From contig DGSM01000034.1 in the NCBI GenBank assembly GCA_002393975.1, positions 1 through 19,996 on the forward strand: a stretch of DNA of 19,996 bases, given 5' to 3'. Position 1 is the first letter of the stretch. Each line of letters begins with the position of its first letter. Under the pieces are notes generated by a model. It did no database searches and had not been told where the DNA came from. It saw nothing but the letters and a program-made list of their open reading frames with translations. The stretch is from Clostridiales bacterium UBA4362. Lineage in GTDB: Bacteria; Bacillota; Clostridia; TANB77; CAG-508. Shown here piece after piece: positions 13,526-19,996 of this stretch. A program made the translations under genes and the position numbers.

Positions 13526-13582
13526 ATTTCTCGTGTTTTTAATTGTTGAATTTTATTTTATTTTATTTAGTTTAATTATATT

Positions 13583-14482
13583 TTATTTTGTAAGTTCTAT
13601 AACAACTTCACTTCCATCATTTTTGTATAAATAAATTGTTAATTCATCTGTTGCATCAAGTTTTCCTAAAGAAAATGTATTGTAATATCTTACTATTCCA
13701 TCACTTTCAACTGATATTGATCCATCTCCATCAGATCTTGCTTGAGAATAGAATTCTTTACCATCACTTGTAACAACTCTATTTTTTTCATTATGATCTA
13801 TTCCATTACAATTGCTTAAATAGATTTTAAATGCTGTATTTGAAATTAATGCAGATTCAAATTTCCAACTTTCATCAGAAATTGATTTTAATTTATATTC
13901 TTCTAAATCTTCTTGCATTGATTCTGGTACATCTAAAACTTCTTTCTTTCCTGCAAAATCTACATATAACTTTTTAGCCTTTGGAAATTCTTTTGAAGTT
14001 GCTGTATAAAATATATTACCATCTTCTGAAGTTAATCCATATGCATTACCTATATTGCTAAATACCTTTTCTCCTTTTTCATTTTTGATAATTAAATATT
14101 CTTGTCTTTTTTCTCCTATTTCTACTTTATTATATTTTTCTTGTATTTCATCTAATGTCATTCCTAATTTGTCTTCTCTAAAAGTAATATAAAAATTATA
14201 TCTATCTAGCATAAATGAATCTACTATTGAGTCTTCTTTTGAATAAGCTATATAACCACTATCAATTGCTCTTTGAGATCCCTCACTACTATTAGGCCCA
14301 AATTTATTAATTATAGCAGATGTTGCAAACACAACTCCTGTTGTTGAAACTAATGCTATAATTGCTATTCCCAACCTTTTTAATATATTTACTTTTGTAT
14401 TATCCATTACTATATCCTCCTTATTTGCTTTAGATATAGCTATTTTCATTTTTGTCTTTTCATAGATATTTTTACTATCCAT
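13583..14482 (-). CDS. Membrane anti-sigma factor
   Basis: A 299-residue protein. A cytoplasmic N-terminus of about 33 residues is followed by one membrane helix (about 35-57, LKRLGIAIIALVSTTGVVFATSA) and an extracytoplasmic domain of about 240 residues, beta-rich with repeated ...NGDGSISVES... and ...LYKNDGSEVVIELTK. This is the layout of DUF4179-type anti-sigma factors in Firmicutes, which hold their sigma factor at the membrane until an envelope signal is sensed. It overlaps the sigma gene by eight bases, so the two are made together in fixed ratio. The signal is unknown. Two surface proteins encoded just upstream (15217-16540) are possible partners or targets. Confidence 0.82.
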   Translation of the reverse strand: MDSKNIYEKTKMKIAISKANKEDIVMDNTKVNILKRLGIAIIALVSTTGVVFATSAIINKFGPNSSEGSQRAIDSGYIAYSKEDSIVDSFMLDRYNFYITFREDKLGMTLDEIQEKYNKVEIGEKRQEYLIIKNEKGEKVFSNIGNAYGLTSEDGNIFYTATSKEFPKAKKLYVDFAGKKEVLDVPESMQEDLEEYKLKSISDESWKFESALISNTAFKIYLSNCNGIDHNEKNRVVTSDGKEFYSQARSDGDGSISVESDGIVRYYNTFSLGKLDATDELTIYLYKNDGSEVVIELTK

Positions 14483-15017
14483 TCTTATTTACCTCTTTTC
14501 TTATTTTATTTCTAATTCTATATAATCTCTGCTTTACATTAAATTCAGAGATTCTTTGTTCTTTAGCTATATCTTTAATTGATTTAGAATAATAATAGAA
14601 GCTAATAAATATTTGTTTATCAATTTTTTTCATTTTAGATAATATCTTTTCTATTTTATTAATCTCTTCAATATCATCAAATAAAATATCTAAATTATCA
14701 TTATTATCAAATAACGTATTTTCATATTCACTAATATCTAAATCTACTTTTTTCTTTCTTATTTTTTCCTTAACAACGTTTTTAGTAATCCCTGCTAAAT
14801 ATGAACTCATTAATCTATTTACATCTAATTTTTCTTTATTGTTCCATAGAATAAAAAATACATCTGAAGCTATTTCTTCTTTGTCTTCATCATTTAGATA
14901 ATCATGAACCATATTATCTATTACTTTAGAAATATATGGTGTAAATTCTTTTATTATTGTTTCTAAATCAAGTTCATTATCTTTAATATAATGTTTTATT
15001 TCTCTATTATATTTCAA
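14475..15017 (-). CDS. ECF sigma factor
   Basis: A 180-residue RNA polymerase sigma factor of the extracytoplasmic-function group. Region 2 spans about 22-88, with EFTPYISKVIDNMVHDYLND and DKEEIASDVFFILWNNKEKL. Region 4 spans about 120-175, with IDKQIFISFYYYSKSIKDIAKEQRISEFNVKQRLYRIRNKIRKEV as the helix-turn-helix. There is no region 3 or 1, as expected for ECF. The start is TTG at 15017, with GGAG 12 bases upstream, a little far; no other in-frame start precedes region 2. It overlaps the anti-sigma gene. The promoter may be its own target: a perfect dyad TGATA-N4-TATCA lies at 15067-15080. Confidence 0.88.
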   Translation of the reverse strand: MKYNREIKHYIKDNELDLETIIKEFTPYISKVIDNMVHDYLNDEDKEEIASDVFFILWNNKEKLDVNRLMSSYLAGITKNVVKEKIRKKKVDLDISEYENTLFDNNDNLDILFDDIEEINKIEKILSKMKKIDKQIFISFYYYSKSIKDIAKEQRISEFNVKQRLYRIRNKIRKEVNKNG

Positions 15018-15066
15018 TTTAGATCTAAACTCCTTTATTGTTTTAAGATATCTTACATCTATATAT

Positions 15067-15080
15067 TGATATTACTATCA
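15067..15080. promoter_or_regulatory. Dyad upstream of ECF sigma gene
   Basis: TGATATTACTATCA, a perfect 5-bp inverted repeat with a four-base centre, in the region where the sigma-gene promoter must lie. No good -35/-10 pair for sigma-A is seen here, so an ECF-type or regulated promoter is plausible. Confidence 0.3.
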
Positions 15081-15108
15081 GAAAAGTAACACTTTTTAGA
15101 CAAAAATA

Positions 15109-15134
15109 AAAGAGTATGATTTCTCATACTCTTT
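15109..15134 (-). terminator. Terminator after DUF4352-like gene
   Basis: A perfect 11-bp stem (15109-15119 / 15124-15134) with a four-base loop, followed on minus by TTTTATTTTTG. A second hairpin (TAACTCTA/TAGAGTTA, 15212-15234) overlaps the gene's own stop codon but lacks a T run. Confidence 0.8.
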
Positions 15135-15216
15135 CTTATTAAGTTTATCTTTTGGTTCAATTTAAATTTTTTATAAATAATTATTGTACAAGTATATAAC
15201 ATGCAGTTTACTAACT

Positions 15217-15852
15217 CTATTTTGTTAGAGTTATAGAATATAGATTATCTAAGCTATCTATTACATCTTGTTTAGCGCCATTAATATATGTTACTGTTGG
15301 AATTGAATAGTCATTCATATAACCAAAAACTATTTCAACTTTGTTATATGAATCTTTAATCTCTTTTGGCACTTGTGCTAATAAATCATATTCTACTTCT
15401 TCTAAAGGTTCTATACTATAACCATTATTATGAGTTTCCATTTTCAGATCATAAGTATATTTATTGTCAACAGTAATTTTTCCAATAAAACAGCTTGTTT
15501 GAATTTCAGTTCCTCTTAAATTTTTTATTTTACCACTAATGGTTAGTGCAACTTTTCCGGGATCTATTGAAACACTACGAGATGAATAACTTCCAGTACT
15601 CCATTTTATTTCTTCTTTAAAATCTGCTTTTTCAAAACTCATTGTAAAATCATCATTTTCAATTTTTTCACCTAAATTTTTTACTGTTGCCTCTTTCTTT
15701 TTTTCTCCATCGTTTGAAACAATCGATGTGTCCTTATTAAATTCGTTGGTTGTTTTTGATTTGGAACTAATAGATACCTTTCCTATACAATATCCAACGA
15801 TTAAACCTAATAATAAAGATACAACTATAAATATAACACTTTTTTTATTCAT
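15217..15852 (-). CDS. Membrane-anchored surface protein, DUF4352-like
   Basis: A 211-residue protein: N-terminal hydrophobic helix (about 5-25, VIFIVVSLLLGLIVGYCIG), a Ser/Lys-rich linker, then a beta-sandwich-like domain (about 55-205). The domain motifs are DDFTMSFEKADFKEEI, VALTISGKIKNLRGTEIQTSCF, and a late ...EVEYDLLAQVPKEI... strand, the arrangement of Ig-like DUF4352/DUF5067 domains in Firmicutes. The protein should be anchored with its domain outside. AAGGAG lies five bases before the ATG, overlapping the upstream stop, and the gap is ten bases, so it is co-transcribed with the related protein at 15863-16540. The function is unknown; the ligand or partner is not visible. Confidence 0.75.
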   Translation of the reverse strand: MNKKSVIFIVVSLLLGLIVGYCIGKVSISSKSKTTNEFNKDTSIVSNDGEKKKEATVKNLGEKIENDDFTMSFEKADFKEEIKWSTGSYSSRSVSIDPGKVALTISGKIKNLRGTEIQTSCFIGKITVDNKYTYDLKMETHNNGYSIEPLEEVEYDLLAQVPKEIKDSYNKVEIVFGYMNDYSIPTVTYINGAKQDVIDSLDNLYSITLTK

Positions 15853-15862
15853 TTTATTCTCC

Positions 15863-16540
15863 TTATCTTATTTTTAAATCATATTTTTCAGAACCACATG
15901 TTATTGTTGCAACAATTGAACCTGAATTATTAGCTACTTCATCTGGAATTTCTATTAAGTAATGTATTTTACCTGTACTCAATGGTGCAATATTTCTAAT
16001 ATTTGAATATGTAAAATCATTTTCTTCATCTTCAATAATAGAAAAGCCAGAATAATCATATTTTTCATCATATTTTATTTTTATACTTGATGTTTTATCG
16101 GCCCTAACATCACTTGTAGTTAAATTTTTATAATCAAAAACAATATCAAGATATTGGTGACCATCTGAAGCTTCATAATAATGATAATACCCTGTAGTAT
16201 TAGGTGGTTCAATTATTTTCTTAATATTAAAGCTTTTTATTATTAACTCATATTTTTCATTTACAGAAACTAATTCATTAAAACTAATTGTCTTATTAGA
16301 ATCTGTACTTCCAATTTTGTTTACTGTTGATTCATTAACATTATTTGTAACATTCTCCACATTATCAAGAGATTCAGTATTATGGGTAATTGCATTATCA
16401 AGTTGACTTTCTATATAATTATTATTTGATTCTCTGTTTTTTAATAAAATAATTACACAACAAATAAGACTTATTACAACTATACATAAGACAATTATTA
16501 TTAATACTTTTATGTCTATTTTTTTACCATTATTTTTCAT
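15863..16540 (-). CDS. Membrane-anchored surface protein, DUF4352-like
   Basis: A 225-residue protein: basic start, one hydrophobic helix (about 10-32, VLIIIVLCIVVISLICCVIILL), an Asn/Ser/Thr-rich linker (about 34-85), then a beta-sandwich-like domain (about 88-224). The domain has LVSVNEKYELIIKSFNIKKII, YLDIVFDYKNLTTSDVRA and HYLIEIPDEV...SIVATITCG, the same plan as the next gene, so the two are probably diverged paralogs. No lipobox is seen (CC lies inside the helix). GGAGGG precedes the start by about 14 bases, a long spacing. The promoter (16596-16622) contains a TA dinucleotide tract. Its function is unknown. Confidence 0.75.
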   Translation of the reverse strand: MKNNGKKIDIKVLIIIVLCIVVISLICCVIILLKNRESNNNYIESQLDNAITHNTESLDNVENVTNNVNESTVNKIGSTDSNKTISFNELVSVNEKYELIIKSFNIKKIIEPPNTTGYYHYYEASDGHQYLDIVFDYKNLTTSDVRADKTSSIKIKYDEKYDYSGFSIIEDEENDFTYSNIRNIAPLSTGKIHYLIEIPDEVANNSGSIVATITCGSEKYDLKIR

Positions 16541-16569
16541 TTCTATACCAACAATCCCTCCTCAAATAA

Positions 16570-16590
16570 TTAGAACGCAATTCGCTCTAA
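16570..16590. promoter_or_regulatory. Inverted repeat at the predicted transcription start
   Basis: TTAGAACG-N5-CGCTCTAA, seven of eight arm positions matching, spanning the predicted +1 of the surface-protein operon. It could be an operator or a 5' hairpin of the mRNA. Confidence 0.35.
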
Positions 16591-16595
16591 ATGGC

Positions 16596-16622
16596 ATTAT
16601 ACTATATATATATATATATCAA
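16596..16622 (-). promoter_or_regulatory. Surface-protein promoter with TA-repeat spacer
   Basis: Minus strand TTGATA (16622-16617), a 15-base spacer, TATAAT (16601-16596). The spacer is almost wholly a (TA) tract of 8.5 units (16603-16619). At 15 bases it is two short of the optimum. Confidence 0.6.
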
Positions 16623-16647
16623 GGGGTACAGCACAAAATTGAGATTT

Positions 16648-16686
16648 AAAAAAGGCACCTTTTTAACATAAAAATGTGCCTTTTTT
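16648..16686. terminator. Bidirectional terminator
   Basis: Arms 16648-16658 and 16676-16686 (11 bp) with five more A-T pairs inside (16660-16664 / 16670-16674). Ends of A on one side and T on the other suit both strands. It lies downstream of the orphan gene and upstream of the surface-protein promoter. Confidence 0.8.
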
Positions 16687-16703
16687 ATTATTTTTTGTAA
16701 AAT

Positions 16704-16728
16704 AAAAGGTCCAGCATTTATGCAGGCC
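16704..16728 (-). terminator. Imperfect hairpin after the 95-residue orphan gene
   Basis: On the minus strand GGCCTGCAT pairs imperfectly with ATGCTGGACC (16708-16728), followed by TTTTATTTT, six bases after the stop. It probably works together with the hairpin at 16648-16686. Confidence 0.5.
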
Positions 16729-16734
16729 ATAACC

Positions 16735-17022
16735 TTAAAGGTATTCTGGAAATTTGCAGGTAATCAGCCACTTGAGTTCATCATGGAAGTTGTTTACAAT
16801 AGCAATCTTACAAAACTCCCAATCATAATCCAGTGAAGCATATTCAGCAGCTCTCACACTCCGATCAAATTTGGCTCTGCTAATCCACTCTACTTCATGA
16901 CCCATTCCCAGCAGAGAAGAAATCTCTTGATTTTCTGCAAGATATTTTCTTGCTGCTCTTGATCTTTCTTCCAAGTGCTGAACAATCTTTGCATCATACA
17001 CTTCAGGGAAAACATTTGTCAT
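16735..17022 (-). CDS. Orphan small protein, foreign base composition
   Basis: A 95-residue protein, helical in the first half (YDAKIVQHLEERSRAARKYLAENQEISSLL), then EVEWISRAKFDRSVRAAEYASLDYDWEF and a C-terminal HDELKWLITCKFPEYL. No family is recognised. A 60-base sample is about 40% G+C against about 18% in the neighbouring surface-protein gene. It stands alone with its own promoter and terminators, like the orphan gene at 5179-5598. The ATG at 17022 has no ribosome binding site. The frame is open for 16 more codons upstream and reads IKLAELIEKLEKM just before it, which looks coding, so the true start may be upstream at a non-standard codon or may have been lost. Confidence 0.6.
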   Translation of the reverse strand: MTNVFPEVYDAKIVQHLEERSRAARKYLAENQEISSLLGMGHEVEWISRAKFDRSVRAAEYASLDYDWEFCKIAIVNNFHDELKWLITCKFPEYL

Positions 17023-17069
17023 TTTTTCGAGCTTTTCAATGAGCTCTGCTAACTTAATCCTTACTTTAA

Positions 17070-17098
17070 ATTATCATCTTTTTACATTTTCTATACAA
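17070..17098 (-). promoter_or_regulatory. Promoter for the 95-residue orphan gene
   Basis: Minus strand TTGTAT (17098-17093), 17 bases, GATAAT (17075-17070), predicting a start near 17064. The short leader holds AAGGA near its 5' end and a hairpin GAGCU/AGCUC just before the ATG. Confidence 0.5.
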
Positions 17099-17128
17099 AC
17101 CTGTCTTAATAGCCTTATTTTATGCCTA

Positions 17129-17157
17129 TTGAAGTTACATTATGTTATATTTATTAT
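17129..17157 (+). promoter_or_regulatory. Promoter of the large plus-strand gene
   Basis: Plus strand TTGAAG (17129-17134), 17 bases, TATTAT (17152-17157), 26 bases before the start codon. Confidence 0.6.
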
Positions 17158-17182
17158 GAATAAAACTATTAGGAGGAAAATC

Positions 17183-19996
17183 ATGCCAGATAATGGTCTT
17201 ACTCAAGTTCCAAAACTTGGATTCTTTCAAAGAATGAAAAAGAACTCATTAATTAAACATATATCAGCAGAAAAATATCAACAAGCAGATCCAATATTTC
17301 AAACTGATCCTGAAGTAGTAGAAGCTTTAATGAGTAGAAGCCCTTATAACTTGCGTCATTTGCCCAAAGGAGTAGGATTAGATTATTTATCTAAACATCC
17401 TGAAGTAATAGAACACTGTGAGAAAAAACTAAGAGACATGTATTTAGAAGAAATGCCAGAATTATTTAAACATATGTCTGAATCTCAACAAATTGAAGCT
17501 ATCGTTGTAGGAAAAAAATATGAATATCTAAAACAATTGTCTCCTGAAAAACAAAAAGAATTATTAACAAGCCCAACTACTCATTATGTATCTGTAAGTA
17601 AAAAAGATTTGTGGATGATAGGTGGTGGAGGAATAACCTTTACTGCTGGTTCATATGGTATATCAAGTCCTGATGAACAATCAGGAACACTACAAGTAGA
17701 TCCTAGCTTTTTCTATGGTAAATTAGATTTATTTGATGAAGATGTATTAATTGAAATCGTTAGTAAATATTCAAAAGATTATGACAAGAAGTATAGTAAT
17801 ACAAATAGTGATGAAAAACAAAAAGCTTATAATACTGCCAGAAGATTCTTTGATGGTATTGTGATTAAAGATTTGCCACCAGAAACACAAGTAAAACTTG
17901 CTTCAATAGACAATAGATTATTATCAAAATTAAGTCCAGAAGGCCTAGAAGCATTTGTTGGAAATAACCCTCTATTATTTGACTATTTACCAAGAGACAA
18001 AAAACACGCATTTATCACTTCAAATCCCGAATTAATTGGAGCTCTTTCTTCAGCTGATGAAATAACACCATATTTAAACAATCCTAACTATGAAAAATAT
18101 GTTCCAACCAAATATAGAAGTTTTTGGTTGAAAAAACTTCAAGGCTTAGATCATAATGATGTAATCAAAATAGCTGCTGGCGGACAAGATACATATTTTC
18201 TATTATCGTTTATTACAGATAGTATTAGAGACCCTAATATGCTTTGGGAAATATCACAAGCTATTCCTCAAGCATTAGCAATAACAGGAATTACTAACAG
18301 CTCTACTTGCTTTAGAAAAATGGACCATGTTAAAAGAATGCTTAATCAAAAAATACAAGATCCTAAAATTGCAGAAGTATTAGAAAGATCAAACTTATTT
18401 GGCTATAACCTTCAATATAGTCCAGAAAATCTACAAAAACAATTAGCAGTATATAAAGTATTAACAGATGAGAAAGTACTTAGCAGATGTAATCATGATA
18501 AGATTGTAGAGTTTATTCAAAATCCTAACATGCAACTATTAACAGATATAGTTGGAGAAACATATGGAGAACAAGCAAGAAAGATTCTAGAATCAAGACC
18601 AGGCCTTGAATTTGAAAATATTCCAAACCTAAGAATATTTGACGAAGCAATATTTGAAAACTTTGGTGAAGGAGTTATCCACAATCAATTAACATATGAT
18701 ACTAAATTTTCAATACTTCTTGCAGACATGGCAAATCATCCAGAAAAACTTCAAAATTATAAAAAGTACGAAAGATTAACATCAGGTTTCTTTATAGAAA
18801 ACTCAGCAGGAAATGAAGCAAAATATAAAGCATATCTTGAATTAGCAGACTTTATTTCAGGACTAGATGAACAAGAAATGACACCTGAGAGAATTAAAGC
18901 ACTTAAACTAGTACTTTCAGATATAGATTTGCCTGAAACTAAATTAATACCATTAAAGACAATAGAAGATTTAGATAATTACACTCAAAAAAGAAATAAA
19001 ATGTATGATGAAGCAGCAAAGAAGACAACTGATCCTAAAAAGCTAAAAGATATAATGTCTAGAAGAATATTTGGTATGGCCTATGAGTCTAGTATGGATT
19101 CAGTTTATAGAGCTTCCTCTGTTAGTCTAAGTGGAATGCTTCATTATTACTCGATAGATAATTTTCTTGGAGATAAACGTACATACGAAAGCGATTTATT
19201 TACTCCAGAAGAATTAGACATGTTAGAACTTGCTAGAATCATTGATAAGATTGAAGATCCAAGAGTTCTTATGCAAGTATATGAATCATTATCTAGTAGA
19301 GAAGATGTTTTAGGACCAGTAGAATTTGAAGCAATAAAACAAAAAATACCAGAGCAATATTCAAAAGAACTTGTATCACAATTACTTACTCCAGAAAAAG
19401 CACATGAAATGGCCGAAAGAGGTGAGCCTGGAATCACCATAGAAAAAGGTGAAGATGGTGTAGAAGTAATAAGACTACATGGAGCAGATTTCAAAATCAT
19501 GATGAACACAATGTTTGGTATTACTGGTTCAACAGGAACAAATTCAGGATTAAGTATTCCATATGGTAAAGACCCTGCTGAAATATGGAAAACCTTTGAG
19601 CAAGGTTGTTCAACAATTTCTACTTGTGTAATTGAACCAAATATGCTTAAGAGTTGTGCTGGAAACCCTAGCATCATAAATATCGGTTTTTGTTCATTAG
19701 ATCCTAAACTTATTATAGGAATGAGCCATCATGATGCACACGTAAGTCACATGATAGGAGACCCTGATCCTTATTTTGAATTTACTTCAGTTAAAATGAA
19801 TTATCCAGAAGAATTAATAAGAAGAACAGCTGCACAAATAACTGGTCAAGAAGCAAAAGATCAATCTCACGAATACAATGAAGTCTCAACATATAGAAGA
19901 GAACAAGATCCATCAAAAATAACTTCAGAAAACAATGCAGGAAGAATTATGCCAGACTATATAGTCGTATATGGTAAATCAACCGATTATCATAGA
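17183..19996 (+). CDS. Very large protein of unknown function, 3' end outside window
   Basis: One open frame runs from ATG 17183 (AGGAGG six bases upstream) to the window edge: 938 codons with no stop. There is no signal peptide or membrane helix; it is probably cytoplasmic or delivered by another route. Much of it is helical with recurring short phrases such as LSPEKQKELL, LPPETQVKLA, LSPEGLEAFV and NPELIGAL, as in degenerate helical repeats. A Gly-rich WMIGGGGITFTAG lies near 147. From about 770 the character changes to a compact domain rich in Gly, Cys and His: FGITGSTGTNSG, GCSTISTCVIEP, MSHHDAHVSHM and, near the edge, YNEVSTYRR and IMPDYIVVYGK. The latter looks like an enzyme-type domain that I cannot identify. 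A toxin or effector role is possible but unproven. Confidence 0.85.
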   Translation, partial: MPDNGLTQVPKLGFFQRMKKNSLIKHISAEKYQQADPIFQTDPEVVEALMSRSPYNLRHLPKGVGLDYLSKHPEVIEHCEKKLRDMYLEEMPELFKHMSESQQIEAIVVGKKYEYLKQLSPEKQKELLTSPTTHYVSVSKKDLWMIGGGGITFTAGSYGISSPDEQSGTLQVDPSFFYGKLDLFDEDVLIEIVSKYSKDYDKKYSNTNSDEKQKAYNTARRFFDGIVIKDLPPETQVKLASIDNRLLSKLSPEGLEAFVGNNPLLFDYLPRDKKHAFITSNPELIGALSSADEITPYLNNPNYEKYVPTKYRSFWLKKLQGLDHNDVIKIAAGGQDTYFLLSFITDSIRDPNMLWEISQAIPQALAITGITNSSTCFRKMDHVKRMLNQKIQDPKIAEVLERSNLFGYNLQYSPENLQKQLAVYKVLTDEKVLSRCNHDKIVEFIQNPNMQLLTDIVGETYGEQARKILESRPGLEFENIPNLRIFDEAIFENFGEGVIHNQLTYDTKFSILLADMANHPEKLQNYKKYERLTSGFFIENSAGNEAKYKAYLELADFISGLDEQEMTPERIKALKLVLSDIDLPETKLIPLKTIEDLDNYTQKRNKMYDEAAKKTTDPKKLKDIMSRRIFGMAYESSMDSVYRASSVSLSGMLHYYSIDNFLGDKRTYESDLFTPEELDMLELARIIDKIEDPRVLMQVYESLSSREDVLGPVEFEAIKQKIPEQYSKELVSQLLTPEKAHEMAERGEPGITIEKGEDGVEVIRLHGADFKIMMNTMFGITGSTGTNSGLSIPYGKDPAEIWKTFEQGCSTISTCVIEPNMLKSCAGNPSIINIGFCSLDPKLIIGMSHHDAHVSHMIGDPDPYFEFTSVKMNYPEELIRRTAAQITGQEAKDQSHEYNEVSTYRREQDPSKITSENNAGRIMPDYIVVYGKSTDYHR

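Noticed and set aside
19147..19677. 176-residue open frame on the minus strand
   Set aside because: It is the antisense of the long plus-strand gene, which has a good ribosome binding site and promoter; the Ser/Ile/Pro-rich composition is typical of a shadow frame.

Overview
This is an A+T-rich window with low-G+C Gram-positive signals: strong AGGAGG-type ribosome binding sites, near-consensus sigma-A promoters (several TTGACx-17-TATAAT), U-tailed intrinsic terminators, TAA-dominated stops, a PyrB/PyrI pair, a CsoR repressor, a SAM-clan riboswitch with a terminator/antiterminator, and an ECF sigma/anti-sigma pair. The best guess is an uncultured, probably gut-associated, member of the Clostridia or Bacilli. 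This is inference from gene families, not a taxonomic match. Most genes are on the minus strand; pyrBI and the large gene at the right edge are on plus. No tRNA, rRNA, CRISPR array, transposase or integrase was seen, and no gene-free stretch exceeds 300 bases.

Layout, left to right. 1-3037 (minus) is a probable operon read right to left: a transglutaminase-like protein, a three-helix membrane protein, a leucine-rich-repeat protein and a truncated unknown gene. The first three overlap by 23 nt each time. 3055-5055 (minus) is a promoter, a P-loop kinase-like protein, a secreted bactofilin-like repeat protein with C-terminal membrane helices, and a terminator. 5116-5739 (minus) is an orphan gene with unusually high G+C, its own promoter, terminator and a possible leader peptide. 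5740-7168 (plus) is pyrB-pyrI, ending in a bidirectional terminator. 7200-8154 (minus) is a Nudix hydrolase plus a hotdog thioesterase.

8156-11881 (minus) is the most structured part. A SAM-I-clan riboswitch with a clear antiterminator/terminator lies upstream of a 68-residue unknown protein. After it come a monooxygenase (ABM fold), a membrane-anchored flavodoxin fused to a cyclophilin-like domain, a carboxymuconolactone decarboxylase-cupin fusion, and an alpha/beta hydrolase interrupted by one in-frame TGA at a probable Trp codon. The set looks like redox or electrophile metabolism, and riboswitch control would be unexpected for it.

11901-12864 (minus) holds a SanA/YdcF-type protein and, upstream of it, a free-standing structured RNA of about 140 nt with a consensus promoter and a strong terminator. 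12897-13443 (minus) is a CsoR-type repressor with its operator in its own promoter spacer, followed by a 49-residue desulforedoxin-like Cys-rich protein. 13489-15017 (minus) is an ECF sigma factor and its anti-sigma factor. 15109-16622 (minus) encodes two membrane-anchored surface proteins behind a promoter whose spacer contains a TA dinucleotide tract. 16648-17098 (minus) is a second high-G+C orphan gene. 17129-19996 (plus) is the first 938 codons of a very large protein of unknown function, cut by the window edge.
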